DNA of 42,318 nt from Sporosarcina luteola (GTDB taxonomy: Bacteria; Bacillota; Bacilli; Bacillales_A; Planococcaceae), in assembly GCA_014204635.1 (NCBI GenBank), contig JACHLS010000021.1, positions 1 to 42,318 of the forward strand. The letters are read 5' to 3'. Below are positions 7,125 through 14,841 of this stretch, one piece after another. Within the stretch, counting starts at the first letter, position 1. The number at the start of each line of letters is the position of its first letter. The notes beneath the pieces were generated by a model. It saw only the letters and a list, made by a program, of their open reading frames with translations. It was not told where the DNA came from and made no database searches. Both the position numbers and the translations under genes were made by a program.

Positions 7125-7153
7125 AAGTATAATGAAAGGGGAGAGAAACGACT

Positions 7154-7390
7154 ATGACTGATACAACAATGATTGATTCCGTACAAGAAGTTTTAAATAA
7201 ATTGCGTCCATTCCTTCTGCGTGATGGCGGTGACTGTGAATTGGTTGATGTGGAAGACGGTATTGTAAAACTCCGTCTATTAGGGGCTTGCGGTACATGC
7301 CCGAGTTCCACAATCACATTGAAAGCCGGAATTGAACGTGCTTTGCTTGAAGAGGTTCCCGGTGTAGTGGAAGTAGAACAAGTATTTTAA
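7154..7390 (+). CDS. yutI: NifU-family Fe-S scaffold YutI
   Basis: 78-residue cytosolic protein made only of the NifU C-terminal (Nfu) domain. The core motif LLGACGTCPSSTITLKAGIE holds the CxxC that binds a transferable 4Fe-4S cluster between two monomers. It carries clusters from the SUF machinery to target proteins. ATG at 7154 follows GGGGAGAG at a good distance. It is shorter than Bacillus subtilis YutI, lacking a longer N-terminal extension, but the functional domain is complete. It is monocistronic between its own promoter and the terminator at 7411. Confidence 0.92.
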   Translation: MTDTTMIDSVQEVLNKLRPFLLRDGGDCELVDVEDGIVKLRLLGACGTCPSSTITLKAGIERALLEEVPGVVEVEQVF

Positions 7391-7410
7391 GGGATTTGTT
7401 TACATGAGAA

Positions 7411-7439
7411 AGCGGCCTGTGTGATAGGCCGCTTTTTTA
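7411..7439 (+). terminator. Terminator of yutI
   Basis: Perfect 8-bp stem AGCGGCCT (7411-7418) / AGGCCGCT (7426-7433) with a 7-base loop and TTTTTT tail at 7433-7438. It touches the end of the convergent DUF2225 gene and may help stop its transcript too. Confidence 0.9.
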
Positions 7440-8123
7440 TGATTGTACTTTTAATTCACGAATTTCCTGCCAGCGATCCTTTGCCAGTTGGATCAGGTGA
7501 GGTTCTGTGGAAGTCCGTTGATTCTCAATTACGCGGGAGAAATTTCGAATCGCTTCTTCTTGGTCGCCAATTTGCCAAGACAATTCGGCGATCATATAGA
7601 CAACACGTGTTTCTGACATTTGGGTTCCCGCATAGTCACCATTTGAATAGGCTTCAGTGTAGAGGTCACGGGCGATTGCCTTAAATCGTATTTCCGAAGC
7701 TTGGTCGCCTTTATCTTTATACAACCAGGCAATCCGCAAAGTGATGCCCGCCATTGTCAGCGATTTTTCCTTCTTGATGCTGGCGCTCAAGTAGGCGAGT
7801 TTATAGGTCTCAATTGCCTCGTCAATGGTTCTTTCGTTGCCGAATGATCTGCCGCTCCAGAGGGAAGTAATGGTTTGGGCAACTTCTTCTTTGACGCCTG
7901 GACCAAAATAAGGCGTGAAATCTTCGGTGAAGGAAAAACCACAATGCGGGCAAACCGCAACATTATAAAATAACGGATGCAATTCCGAGTTGTTATAGAT
8001 TGGCTTGAAATCACTCTCATGCTTGATGACGCGCACGAAACGGGAACGGATTTTGGTCGTAGTAAAATTCTCCTTGCAATGAAGGCACTCAATTTTCTTT
8101 TCATAGGTAGGATTTATCTCCAT
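7437..8123 (-). CDS. DUF2225 domain protein
   Basis: 228-residue cytosolic protein. Two zinc-ribbon-like CxxC pairs are seen: CLHC at about residues 13-16 and CPHC near residue 58-61. The C-terminal two thirds are alpha-helical and read like TPR repeats (ITLRIAWLYKDKGD, VVYMIAELSWQIGDQEEAI). DUF2225 proteins are common in Firmicutes; no biochemical function is established, and a scaffold or metal-binding role is only a guess. ATG at 8123 follows AAAGGATG. It is convergent with yutI and divergent from yutM. Confidence 0.85.
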   Translation of the reverse strand: MEINPTYEKKIECLHCKENFTTTKIRSRFVRVIKHESDFKPIYNNSELHPLFYNVAVCPHCGFSFTEDFTPYFGPGVKEEVAQTITSLWSGRSFGNERTIDEAIETYKLAYLSASIKKEKSLTMAGITLRIAWLYKDKGDQASEIRFKAIARDLYTEAYSNGDYAGTQMSETRVVYMIAELSWQIGDQEEAIRNFSRVIENQRTSTEPHLIQLAKDRWQEIRELKVQS

Positions 8124-8191
8124 AGCGCACCATCCTTTCGAACTATTATCTTCATTATAACCTAAATCTTTAGAACTGGAAGCAACTATAT

Positions 8192-8221
8192 TTGCGTAGA
8201 CCTAAAAAACATTGATATGAT
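8192..8221 (+). promoter_or_regulatory. Possible sigma-A promoter of yutM
   Basis: TTGCGT (8192-8197), 18-base spacer, TATGAT (8216-8221), about 70 bases before the yutM start. Match to consensus is fair. The divergent DUF2225 promoter probably uses the TATAAT on the opposite strand at 8154-8159. Confidence 0.45.
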
Positions 8222-8293
8222 AAAGAAAATAACATTTTAAGATAGAGCAAAGCCGATACATATCGGTGAAAATAATGCAGGAAGGTGAATAAT

Positions 8294-8659
8294 ATGACTC
8301 AATATGTGGTAATTACAGAAACGGCGGCATTTCAGGTGAAGAAAATGATGGAGCATAATGGGGAAGAAGGTTCATTCTTGCGTGTGTCAGTAAATGGCGG
8401 CGGCTGCAGCGGATTGACCTATGGATTGGGTTTTTCCGAGGAACAAGCAGCAGACGATCTCTTGTCCACTCAACACGGCATCAATGTGCTCGTCTCAGCA
8501 GAGGATGCTCCTATTCTGGAAGGAACGAAAGTGGATTATAAGGAATCTCTGATGGGCGGAGGATTCACGATTGATAATCCGAATGCCATCGCTTCTTGTG
8601 GATGTGGAACATCGTTCAAAACTGCTAAAAAAGAGGGAACTCCTCAAGCATGTGATTGA
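8294..8659 (+). CDS. yutM: HesB/IscA-family Fe-S assembly protein YutM
   Basis: 121-residue A-type carrier for Fe-S cluster assembly. The three conserved cysteines are visible: one in NGGGCSGLTYG (about residue 38) and two in ASCGCGTSF (about residues 104-106), which together bind iron or a 2Fe-2S cluster. ATG 8294 is preferred to the upstream GTG 8285 because AAGGTGA ends six bases before it. Works with SUF and with Nfu-type YutI encoded 1 kb away. A strong terminator follows, so it is a single-gene unit. Confidence 0.9.
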   Translation: MTQYVVITETAAFQVKKMMEHNGEEGSFLRVSVNGGGCSGLTYGLGFSEEQAADDLLSTQHGINVLVSAEDAPILEGTKVDYKESLMGGGFTIDNPNAIASCGCGTSFKTAKKEGTPQACD

Positions 8660-8765
8660 AGTAACGTTTTGTAAATGTTGAATGGGGATTGTAGATACCA
8701 GTTGAGTTTGATGTGTATACAATCCCTGAATAGTGTAAGCACAACTTTTAGGATTGTGAATGCCG

Positions 8766-8819
8766 AGCCTCTTTGATTTGTATGTTGCTAAAACAATACA
8801 AATTGAGGAGGCTTTTTTA
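8766..8819 (+). terminator. Terminator of yutM
   Basis: Long stem between 8766-8784 and 8794-8813 (AGCCTC...ATTTGTAT paired with ATACAAAT...GAGGCT, with wobble pairs inside) followed by TTTTTT at 8813-8818. Confidence 0.8.
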
Positions 8820-8840
8820 TGTCACTAAAGAAAAGAAAAC

Positions 8841-9188
8841 GTGCAGCAGTTGGAAAAAAGATACAATGAATTTAAAAAGCCATTATTGGAACATATACAT
8901 TGATGGTATCTTAAATTTCGAAAAGATAGTAACGAAGGAGTAGAAGATGCAGACTCAAGTGTCAAACTATTTAAAATGGGCTCTACATAAAACTTCTGTT
9001 CGAATTTCTTTACGCAAAGGGGTAAAGAGGTCGAATGGGACATGGCAACACGGATGAAACTTAGGATGGATTTTTGGAAGTCATTAGGATACAATAAAAA
9101 TTACAACGTACACAAAAAATACACAATTTTAGGATGTCATTTTTTTATTCTACATACCAATCATGTTAATTTAATAAACGCTATATAG
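8841..9188 (+). pseudogene. Decayed reading frame of unknown function
   Basis: One frame reads as protein-like sequence from 8841 to a TAG at 9186, interrupted by two internal stops (about 8898 and 9000). Pieces include VQQLEKRYNEFKKPLLEHIH, DADSSVKLFKMGS and VEWDMATRMKLRMDFWKSLG, with charged and hydrophobic residues alternating as in real helices. No start with a ribosome binding site is apparent. I do not recognise the family. It may be a dead accessory gene or chance; nothing else was found in 8820-9390. Confidence 0.25.
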
Positions 9189-9394
9189 ATTTCACTGCTG
9201 GGTAAGGCTTTACGAGTTACAATTCCAAATCCCTTTGACTTCTGCAATATCGGCTCATCCACCGTGAATGCTAAAAAGAATGAATACTTCAGTGTTGCGA
9301 TTGAATCCGTTCAACTACTTTGAGTGCCAACAAGCATAGATAAAACTTTGTCCTATTTCAGTATTTTCGAATCATAACTATTTTAATTATAGTA

Positions 9395-9423
9395 TTGAAA
9401 ACCCTTATCAAAAGGGCTAGTAT
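9395..9423 (+). promoter_or_regulatory. Sigma-A promoter of ndh
   Basis: TTGAAA (9395-9400), 17-base spacer, TAGTAT (9418-9423). It lies about 240 bases before the ndh start, so the transcript would carry a long leader. An inverted repeat TTTGTC-N7-GACAAA (9435-9453) sits right at the expected transcript start and could be an operator or the first RNA hairpin. Confidence 0.55.
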
Positions 9424-9429
9424 TAGTAT

Positions 9430-9669
9430 AGAAGTTTGTCGAAAATGGACAAATGCCAGGACTGAGAGAATTGTTTCCTATGGGCCGGGCGCAAAAAGTG
9501 ATATTTCAGTCGAAGGGGGGTCCTCCACACCCTCCGATTGCATGTTGGACCTTTGGTCGGGAAGGATAGCCAGCTATCCTGACAAGCCTGTTGGTGTAAC
9601 GTTTTTTTTTGAGTGGGGGCATACCGCCCGTTTTGCGGGTTAATACATTCAAAGGTGGTTTCGATTTTC
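9430..9669 (+). other. Long structured 5' leader of ndh
   Basis: About 240 bases without a convincing gene. Hairpins visible in order: TTTGTC/GACAAA (9435-9453), GGGGGGT/ACCCTCC (9515-9535), AGGATAG-CCAG-CTATCCT with an outer GTC/GAC (around 9557-9584), a run of nine or more T around 9602-9610, and CCCG/CGGG just before the ribosome binding site AAAGGTGG. The T-run follows the third hairpin after about 18 bases, so it is not a textbook terminator. It does not match the conserved cores I know for FMN, TPP, SAM, lysine, cobalamin, purine, c-di-GMP, c-di-AMP, Mn or ZTP riboswitches. Confidence 0.4.
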
Positions 9670-10887
9670 GTGAAAAGACCGACAATCTTAGTACTAGGTG
9701 CGGGTTACGGCGGTTTGTCTACAGTCGTCAACTTGCAAAAATCGATTGGAACTGATGAGGCGGATATCGTACTTATCAACAAGAACGATTATCACTATGA
9801 GTCGACTTGGCTGCATGAAGCGGCAGCTGGTACATTATCTCCTGAGCAGGTCCGTTATGATATAAAAAGCGTTATCAGCCAAGATAAAGTCAAATTTATT
9901 AAAGCTGAAGTCCAAGCGATCGATGTAACAGGCAAAGTCGTTACGACTGATGTCGGTACACATACGTATGATTATTTAGTTATCTCATTAGGATTTGAAG
10001 GGGAAACATTTGGCATTACTGGATTGGACAAATATGCACTCTCCATCGCGAATGTCAATGCAGCCCGTCAAATCCGTGAACATATCGAATATCAATTCGC
10101 TACTTGGTCATTGGAAGATGAAAAGGACGACAGCCGTTTGACAATCGTCGTAGGCGGAGCAGGTTTCACAGGTATTGAATTCCTTGGTGAATTGGCAAAT
10201 CGCGTACCGGAACTTTGCAAAGAGTTCGACGTGCCTCGCGAGAAAGTCCGTGTCATCTGTGTAGAAGCGGCTCCTATGGTTCTTCCTGGATTCGATCCGG
10301 AACTTGTTGACTATGCAGTTCGGCAACTCAAATCAAAAGGCATCGAATTCTCCATTGGAACGCCGGTTGTAGAAGCGACTCCAGAGGGCGTCAAAATTAA
10401 AAAAGGTGAAGAGGAATTCGAATTCATCAAAGCTGGTACAGTCGTCTGGGCAGCAGGTGTCCGCGGCAACCGCCTGATCGAGGAAACTGGCATTGAAAAC
10501 ATGCGTGCTCGTGTCAAAGTTGAGAAGGACCTTCGTGCACCTGGCTTTTCTGATGTGTTCATCGTGGGCGACTGCGCTCTCATGATCAATGAGGAGACAA
10601 ACCGACCATATCCTCCTACGGCTCAAATCGCGATGCAGCAGGGCGATATGTGTGCAAATAATATTATCGCTCTTATAAAAGGACAACCGACAGCGGAATT
10701 TGTTCCTGATTTAAAAGGAAGCATTGCTTCTCTAGGCGATGACGATGCGATTGGCGTCGCATTTGGCAAGAAGATGACGGGCAAAAAAGCATCCTTCATG
10801 AAGAAGATGGTCGACAACCGTGCATTGTTCCTGATTGGCGGTCTTGGCCTCACATTGAAAAAAGGGAAATTCAACCTTTTAAAATAA
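9670..10887 (+). CDS. ndh: Type II NADH dehydrogenase (NDH-2, YumB/Ndh)
   Basis: 405-residue membrane-associated flavoenzyme that oxidises NADH and reduces menaquinone without proton pumping. The FAD Rossmann motif is GAGYGG at residues 10-15, the NADH Rossmann motif VGGAGFTGIE lies near residue 158-167, the second FAD motif is FIVGDCA near residue 298-304, and the quinone-site helix PPTAQIAMQQ follows at about 316-325. Starts with GTG 9670, with AAAGGTGG about ten bases upstream; a longer in-frame start at 9613 lacks a site. It is the second NDH-2-type protein in the window, about 8 kb from yutJ. Confidence 0.93.
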   Translation: MKRPTILVLGAGYGGLSTVVNLQKSIGTDEADIVLINKNDYHYESTWLHEAAAGTLSPEQVRYDIKSVISQDKVKFIKAEVQAIDVTGKVVTTDVGTHTYDYLVISLGFEGETFGITGLDKYALSIANVNAARQIREHIEYQFATWSLEDEKDDSRLTIVVGGAGFTGIEFLGELANRVPELCKEFDVPREKVRVICVEAAPMVLPGFDPELVDYAVRQLKSKGIEFSIGTPVVEATPEGVKIKKGEEEFEFIKAGTVVWAAGVRGNRLIEETGIENMRARVKVEKDLRAPGFSDVFIVGDCALMINEETNRPYPPTAQIAMQQGDMCANNIIALIKGQPTAEFVPDLKGSIASLGDDDAIGVAFGKKMTGKKASFMKKMVDNRALFLIGGLGLTLKKGKFNLLK

Positions 10888-10902
10888 AACAAATTTATGC
10901 TG

Positions 10903-10938
10903 AGCATCTGCCTTCTCTACTGGGCAGGTGCTTTTTTT
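10903..10938 (+). terminator. Terminator of ndh
   Basis: 10-bp stem AGCATCTGCC (10903-10912) / GGCAGGTGCT (10923-10932) with one G-U pair, then seven T at 10932-10938. Confidence 0.9.
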
Positions 10939-10957
10939 AAGACAGGGGGAACTGCCA

Positions 10958-11449
10958 ATGAAATCAAGAGGCAACGTATGGCTTGGTGCTGCCGGACTGG
11001 TGATCAACAAAAATGGAGAATGGCTTGTCGTTAAAAAGACGTACGGCGGTTTAAAAGGTTTCTGGTCTCTTCCTGCAGGCTTTGTGGAAGGCGGGGAAAC
11101 GGCGGATCAGGCAGCAATAAGAGAAGTGAAGGAAGAAACCGGAATTGAAAGTGAGTTAGTCGGCATGATCGGCTTTCGGACAGGCGTCCTGAATGGTATT
11201 ACAAGTGATAACATGGGCATATTTTTGTTGAAGCCCATTCAGGATGGGCAAATGATCCAGCATGATCCAACCGAGATTGCGGAGGCTGCCTGGGCCACAC
11301 CCTTTGAACTGACGAAAGGGGAGGATGTTTCCTTGATGATCCAAGAGATGGCTGAAAAAACGATAGAGTCAGGATTGCTCCGCATGAAGGAGACAGACCC
11401 TGGAACATGGTTTGGCTACACTGCGTATAAGTTGTTTTTCACGGAATGA
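10958..11449 (+). CDS. Nudix hydrolase
   Basis: 163-residue cytosolic hydrolase of nucleoside diphosphates linked to another group. A complete Nudix box is present at about residues 42-64: GFVEGGE, seven residues, then REVKEETGI, giving GX5EX7REUXEEXGU. ATG 10958 is chosen because GGGGGA precedes it; a longer in-frame opening at 10928 would start inside the ndh terminator. The substrate cannot be told from the sequence. The gene sits alone between the ndh terminator and yuiB. Confidence 0.85.
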   Translation: MKSRGNVWLGAAGLVINKNGEWLVVKKTYGGLKGFWSLPAGFVEGGETADQAAIREVKEETGIESELVGMIGFRTGVLNGITSDNMGIFLLKPIQDGQMIQHDPTEIAEAAWATPFELTKGEDVSLMIQEMAEKTIESGLLRMKETDPGTWFGYTAYKLFFTE

Positions 11450-11482
11450 TCTTTGACAAATCGGTGACTGTAGGACATTCTG

Positions 11483-11511
11483 TTGAAAGGCTGCCGATGT
11501 TCCTGTAAAAT
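11483..11511 (+). promoter_or_regulatory. Sigma-A promoter of yuiB
   Basis: TTGAAA (11483-11488), 17-base spacer, TAAAAT (11506-11511), 28 bases before the yuiB start. Confidence 0.65.
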
Positions 11512-11538
11512 GGTGATTGGAAAACGGGGGTAGTCGAA

Positions 11539-11865
11539 TTGGAACAAATTTCTTTGGTGGAAGTCATTTTATCCGTGTTACTTTTCGTTGTCATGTTTTT
11601 TGGCATCGGTTTTTTATTAAATATGCTTTTGCGGATGTCGTGGCTCATGGCCATCATATATCCGATTGTCGTCATACTAATTATTGATGAAGTGAAATTC
11701 TATGAATATTTTACGAAGCCGGCATATGCATTCAGTGCCCTCGGACATAAAATTATGGCATTGCATGCAGTGGATATCATCATTTTGTCGAGCGGTCTTG
11801 TCGGTGCCATCATCTCTGGAATCGTCATTAAAGCGTTGCGGAAGCAAGGCTATCAAATGTTTTAG
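11539..11865 (+). CDS. yuiB: Membrane protein YuiB
   Basis: 108-residue integral membrane protein of the YuiB family, function unknown. Three hydrophobic segments are visible at about residues 8-30, 33-50 and 77-98, with a short loop FYEYFTKPAYAF between the second and third. Starts with TTG 11539 behind a weak ACGGGGG site. Its position beside yuiD and the leucyl aminopeptidase gene is conserved in Bacillus subtilis. It ends at a bidirectional terminator shared with yuiD. Confidence 0.8.
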   Translation: MEQISLVEVILSVLLFVVMFFGIGFLLNMLLRMSWLMAIIYPIVVILIIDEVKFYEYFTKPAYAFSALGHKIMALHAVDIIILSSGLVGAIISGIVIKALRKQGYQMF

Positions 11866-11890
11866 TTCGGAAGCCATATGTTTACAAGGG

Positions 11891-11935
11891 AAAAGGCTCA
11901 TCGTGGAAAGAAAACTCTTCCAGATGAGCCTTTTT
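11891..11935. terminator. Bidirectional terminator between yuiB and yuiD
   Basis: AAAAGGCTCATC (11891-11902) pairs with GATGAGCCTTTTT (11923-11935), with an inner TGGAA/TTCCA extension. The A-run before and T-run after serve both converging genes. Confidence 0.88.
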
Positions 11936-12411
11936 CATTTAATGATTGTGTAAGTGATAATGGAAATGAGGATTCCAGTGACAGATCCTGCAAACACTTC
12001 GCTCGGCTTGTGGCCAAGCAATGTCTTCAGTTCCTGTATTTTTTGCTGTCCGTCTTTTTGCGGCCAGCCTTTTATTTCCTGGACAAATGTCTGAAAGTCC
12101 AATCTCATCTGATTAATGATCAGCGCTTGCTGTCCAGCCTGATAGCGGATGCCTGTCGCATCGAACATGACAATGACTGCAAATATTGCTGACACAGCGA
12201 ATAATGGAGATTCCAAACCAGCTTCAAATGCAATGGCTGTTGTCAATGCTGATACGGCTGCCGAATGGGAACTCGGCATGCCTCCGGTCGAAGTCATCAG
12301 TTTCCAATCGAGTTTTCGGGAAAATAAGTAGTGGATTGGAATTTTGATGAACTGCGCAAATAAGATGGCAAATAAAGCCGCCAAGAGCGGAGTGTTTTGT
12401 AATATGCCCAT
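11935..12411 (-). CDS. yuiD: Divergent PAP2-family membrane protein YuiD
   Basis: 158-residue membrane protein of the DUF212 (divergent PAP2) family. The signature GGMPSSHSA at about residues 43-51 is the equivalent of the phosphatase SxxxH motif of PAP2 enzymes; about four membrane segments follow or precede it. Substrate unknown; a role on lipid or polyprenyl phosphates is inferred from the fold only. ATG 12411 with AGGGAG ten bases upstream. Convergent with yuiB. Confidence 0.85.
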   Translation of the reverse strand: MGILQNTPLLAALFAILFAQFIKIPIHYLFSRKLDWKLMTSTGGMPSSHSAAVSALTTAIAFEAGLESPLFAVSAIFAVIVMFDATGIRYQAGQQALIINQMRLDFQTFVQEIKGWPQKDGQQKIQELKTLLGHKPSEVFAGSVTGILISIITYTIIK

Positions 12412-12622
12412 CTGCTTACACTCCCTTGTGAAATAATGATTGCCTGATGTAAATTCTTATCGGGCGATGGTTCGGTTCCAGTTCTTATCAACAAACATTT
12501 TATTCAGTATACCATAGAGGATGGGACGGGGCTTGAAAATTACAACTTTTCTATTCCTAAATTTTAAGTAAACGGTACAATGGTATATAATACAAGATGT
12601 ATAAAAAGTCAGGAGGAGTCAA

Positions 12623-14131
12623 ATGAAAACGCTATCGTTTGAAACAGAATTAAGTAAAGTGGAAGCCGACGTCTTAGTTGTCGGGCTACCCGAACATCCT
12701 GAAAACATTGCCGGCTGGGATGCTTTTACTGAATCATTTAGCAGCCGGGTATTGGACTGGGTAAGGTCCGGAGATATTCGCACCGGTTTCAAGGAAATAG
12801 TCAAAATGCCGTCAATGTCAGAACAAGGCTATCAACGAGTCTTATTTGTAGGCCTTGGTTCACCAAAAGAGCTGACAGAGGATAAATTGCGCCAGGTGTT
12901 TGCATCGGTCGGGAAGGAACTCCTTGCAAGCAAGTACGGCAACGTGGCTATCTGGACAGCGCCATTCACAACGGATGAATTGACATGTGCAGATGTGGTG
13001 TATACGGCTTCTGAGGGCATTGTGTTAGGTTCTTATAAGTTTGAAGGCTACCGGACGGATTCAAATGAGAAAGATTTCTCGATTGATGCGTTGCAGTTTA
13101 TCTCCACATTTGATGAAGAGGAATTGAAAGCCGCTTATGCCGTCGGAAAAGCCTACGCAGAGGCAGTAAATGGAGCTCGTCATCTTGTGAACATGCCGCC
13201 CAACTTGCTGACTCCATCCAAGTTGGCCGAACATGCCATTGAACTGGCTGAAAAATATGATTTTGAAATTGAAACACTTGGCAAGCAAGAGATGGAGGAG
13301 CTGGGGATGGGGGCGATCCTAGCAGTGAATCAAGGGTCTGCCGAAGAACCCCGCATGATTGTGCTGAAATATACCGCAACTGAGGAATGGGGAGACGTTG
13401 TCGGTTTGGTTGGAAAGGGCGTTACATACGATACGGGCGGCTATTCCTTAAAACCGAGAGAAAGCATGGTCGGAATGAAAGGTGACATGGGCGGGGCTGC
13501 TGCTGTTCTGGGAGCAATGGCTATCATTGGCGAATTGCGGCCTGCCCAAAATGTCATCGCAGTTGTCGGTGCTACAGATAATATGATTTCAGGAGAAGCC
13601 TTCAAGCCGGATGATGTGATCACTTCATTAAGCGGCAAGACAATTGAAGTGTTAAACACGGATGCCGAAGGAAGACTCGTATTGGCTGATGCGGTCACGT
13701 ATGCGAAACAGTGCGGGGCGAACTACCTGATTGACGTTGCCACATTGACAGGCGGTGTGATCGTAGCTCTGGGTAATGATAAAACGGGTGCACTTACGAA
13801 TAATGAGGAGTTTTTTGAGGAATTCATGGAAGCCTCCCTTGAAACAGGCGAATTCGTCTGGCGGCTTCCATTGACCGAGAGTGATAAGAAGCGAATTCGC
13901 AAGAGCGATGTTGCCGATTTGAACAATTCGCCAGGACGTGACGGCCATATGATATTTGGCGGCGGATTTGTTGGAGAATTCGTTGGCGACACGCCATGGA
14001 TCCATCTAGACATCGCCGGTACTTCTGATGCGGCCGCTGCCCACGATCTTGGTCCAAAAGGGGCCACAGGTGTAATGGTGCGCACATTGGCGACGTTAAT
14101 TGAAAGAATGGCAGAAAAGGATACCGAATAG
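12623..14131 (+). CDS. pepA: Leucyl aminopeptidase (M17, PepA/YuiE)
   Basis: 502-residue cytosolic hexameric metallo-aminopeptidase that removes N-terminal residues from peptides. The N-terminal macro-like domain spans about 1-160; the catalytic domain shows GKGVTYDTGGYSLKP (metal Lys and Asp), MKGDMGGAAAV and the family signature NTDAEGRLVLADA near residue 345-357. ATG 12623 follows AGGAGG five to six bases away. A TATAAT at about 12587-12592 probably belongs to its promoter, though the -35 is weak. Convergent neighbours are absent; a small Tyr-rich gene follows 60 bases later. Confidence 0.92.
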   Translation: MKTLSFETELSKVEADVLVVGLPEHPENIAGWDAFTESFSSRVLDWVRSGDIRTGFKEIVKMPSMSEQGYQRVLFVGLGSPKELTEDKLRQVFASVGKELLASKYGNVAIWTAPFTTDELTCADVVYTASEGIVLGSYKFEGYRTDSNEKDFSIDALQFISTFDEEELKAAYAVGKAYAEAVNGARHLVNMPPNLLTPSKLAEHAIELAEKYDFEIETLGKQEMEELGMGAILAVNQGSAEEPRMIVLKYTATEEWGDVVGLVGKGVTYDTGGYSLKPRESMVGMKGDMGGAAAVLGAMAIIGELRPAQNVIAVVGATDNMISGEAFKPDDVITSLSGKTIEVLNTDAEGRLVLADAVTYAKQCGANYLIDVATLTGGVIVALGNDKTGALTNNEEFFEEFMEASLETGEFVWRLPLTESDKKRIRKSDVADLNNSPGRDGHMIFGGGFVGEFVGDTPWIHLDIAGTSDAAAAHDLGPKGATGVMVRTLATLIERMAEKDTE

Positions 14132-14191
14132 GCCATTGCCCCTCCACTAAATGTCCAGATTGAATAGGATAAGTGGGAAAGGGGGATGACG

Positions 14192-14410
14192 ATGCCACGT
14201 AATGTAGGTAGGTATGGACGCAATAATTTTGGATATAATCGAGGGTTCGGATATGGATTTGGTGGACCGTTTTTAGGAGGGTTGGTCGGCAGTTTCCTAG
14301 GAAATGCTTTCTTCCCACAGTCTTACTATCCAACTCCTTATTATCCGTATAATTATTATCCATATGGATACCCGGGGTATTACCCACCGCCATATTATCC
14401 ATATTGGTAA
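14192..14410 (+). CDS. Small Gly/Tyr/Pro-rich protein
   Basis: 72 residues. The first half is Gly, Asn and Arg rich (RGFGYGFGGPFLGGLVG), and the second half is a low-complexity Tyr/Pro tail with repeated YYP units (PTPYYPYNYYPYGYPGYYPP), ending in PYW. ATG 14192 is preferred to 14186 because AAAGGGGG ends six bases before it. The composition recalls spore-coat or surface-adhesive small proteins of Bacillales, but I recognise no family. The GC-rich terminator right after the stop supports a real transcript. Confidence 0.7.
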   Translation: MPRNVGRYGRNNFGYNRGFGYGFGGPFLGGLVGSFLGNAFFPQSYYPTPYYPYNYYPYGYPGYYPPPYYPYW

Positions 14411-14414
14411 CAGA

Positions 14415-14456
14415 AAAACGCGCGATGGGAATGGTATAGTTCCCTTCGCGCGTTTT
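14415..14456. terminator. Bidirectional terminator between the Tyr-rich gene and mrpG
   Basis: 17-base arms AAAACGCGCGATGGGAA (14415-14431) and its complement with one mismatch (14440-14456). Runs of A and T at the ends suit both the plus-strand small gene and the minus-strand mrp operon. Confidence 0.9.
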
Positions 14457-14457
14457 C

Positions 14458-14841
14458 TTATTGATCTTCAGGCTTCAGCTTACTGTTTTCCCGCTTCGCT
14501 TTCTGTACCACTTCTGCAAGGTCATCCCCAACTGTCAATTCAGTCGGTTTGACACCAGCCATGTATGCGGCGCGACTCATCAGATGCCCTCCGATTGGTG
14601 ATGTGATGAAAAGGAATACGATTCCAAGGAGAAGCTGTATGCTGAAATGCCCCTCGTTGTACCAGAAGTGAATGAATACCCCTAGCAAGATGCTCATGAC
14701 ACCTAATGTAGCACTCTTAGAGGCTGCATGCGCCCTTGTGTAGACATCGGGGAAACGAAGTATCCCGATAGTCGTAACAGCGGTAAAAAGGACGCCTACA
14801 GCTATCGTAATGACGATGAGAATATTAACGATTACGCTCAC
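14458..14841 (-). CDS. mrpG: Na+/H+ antiporter subunit MrpG
   Basis: 127-residue membrane subunit of the Mrp antiporter (MnhG/PhaG family), three membrane segments at about 8-28, 42-60 and 66-85, with motif GILRFPDVYTRAHAASKSAT between the first two. GTG 14841 (MSVIVNIL) is preferred because GAGGGGAG precedes it; a TTG at 14865 has no site. Overlaps mrpF by 17 bases. Last gene of mrpABCDEFG, ending at the bidirectional terminator. All seven subunits are needed for Na+ export and alkaline pH homeostasis. Confidence 0.88.
   Translation of the reverse strand: MSVIVNILIVITIAVGVLFTAVTTIGILRFPDVYTRAHAASKSATLGVMSILLGVFIHFWYNEGHFSIQLLLGIVFLFITSPIGGHLMSRAAYMAGVKPTELTVGDDLAEVVQKAKRENSKLKPEDQ

Noticed and set aside
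9395..9643. An 82-codon open frame over the ndh leader, starting with TTG at 9395
   Set aside because: Its start is the -35 of the ndh promoter, there is no ribosome binding site, and the residue composition is not protein-like.
9430..9669. A known riboswitch class in the ndh leader
   Set aside because: Compared from memory with FMN, TPP, SAM, lysine, cobalamin, purine, c-di-GMP, c-di-AMP, Mn and ZTP cores; none fits.
13098..14402. Long antisense frames across the leucyl aminopeptidase gene
   Set aside because: They mirror a clearly coding gene, have no ribosome sites and show no recognisable domains.
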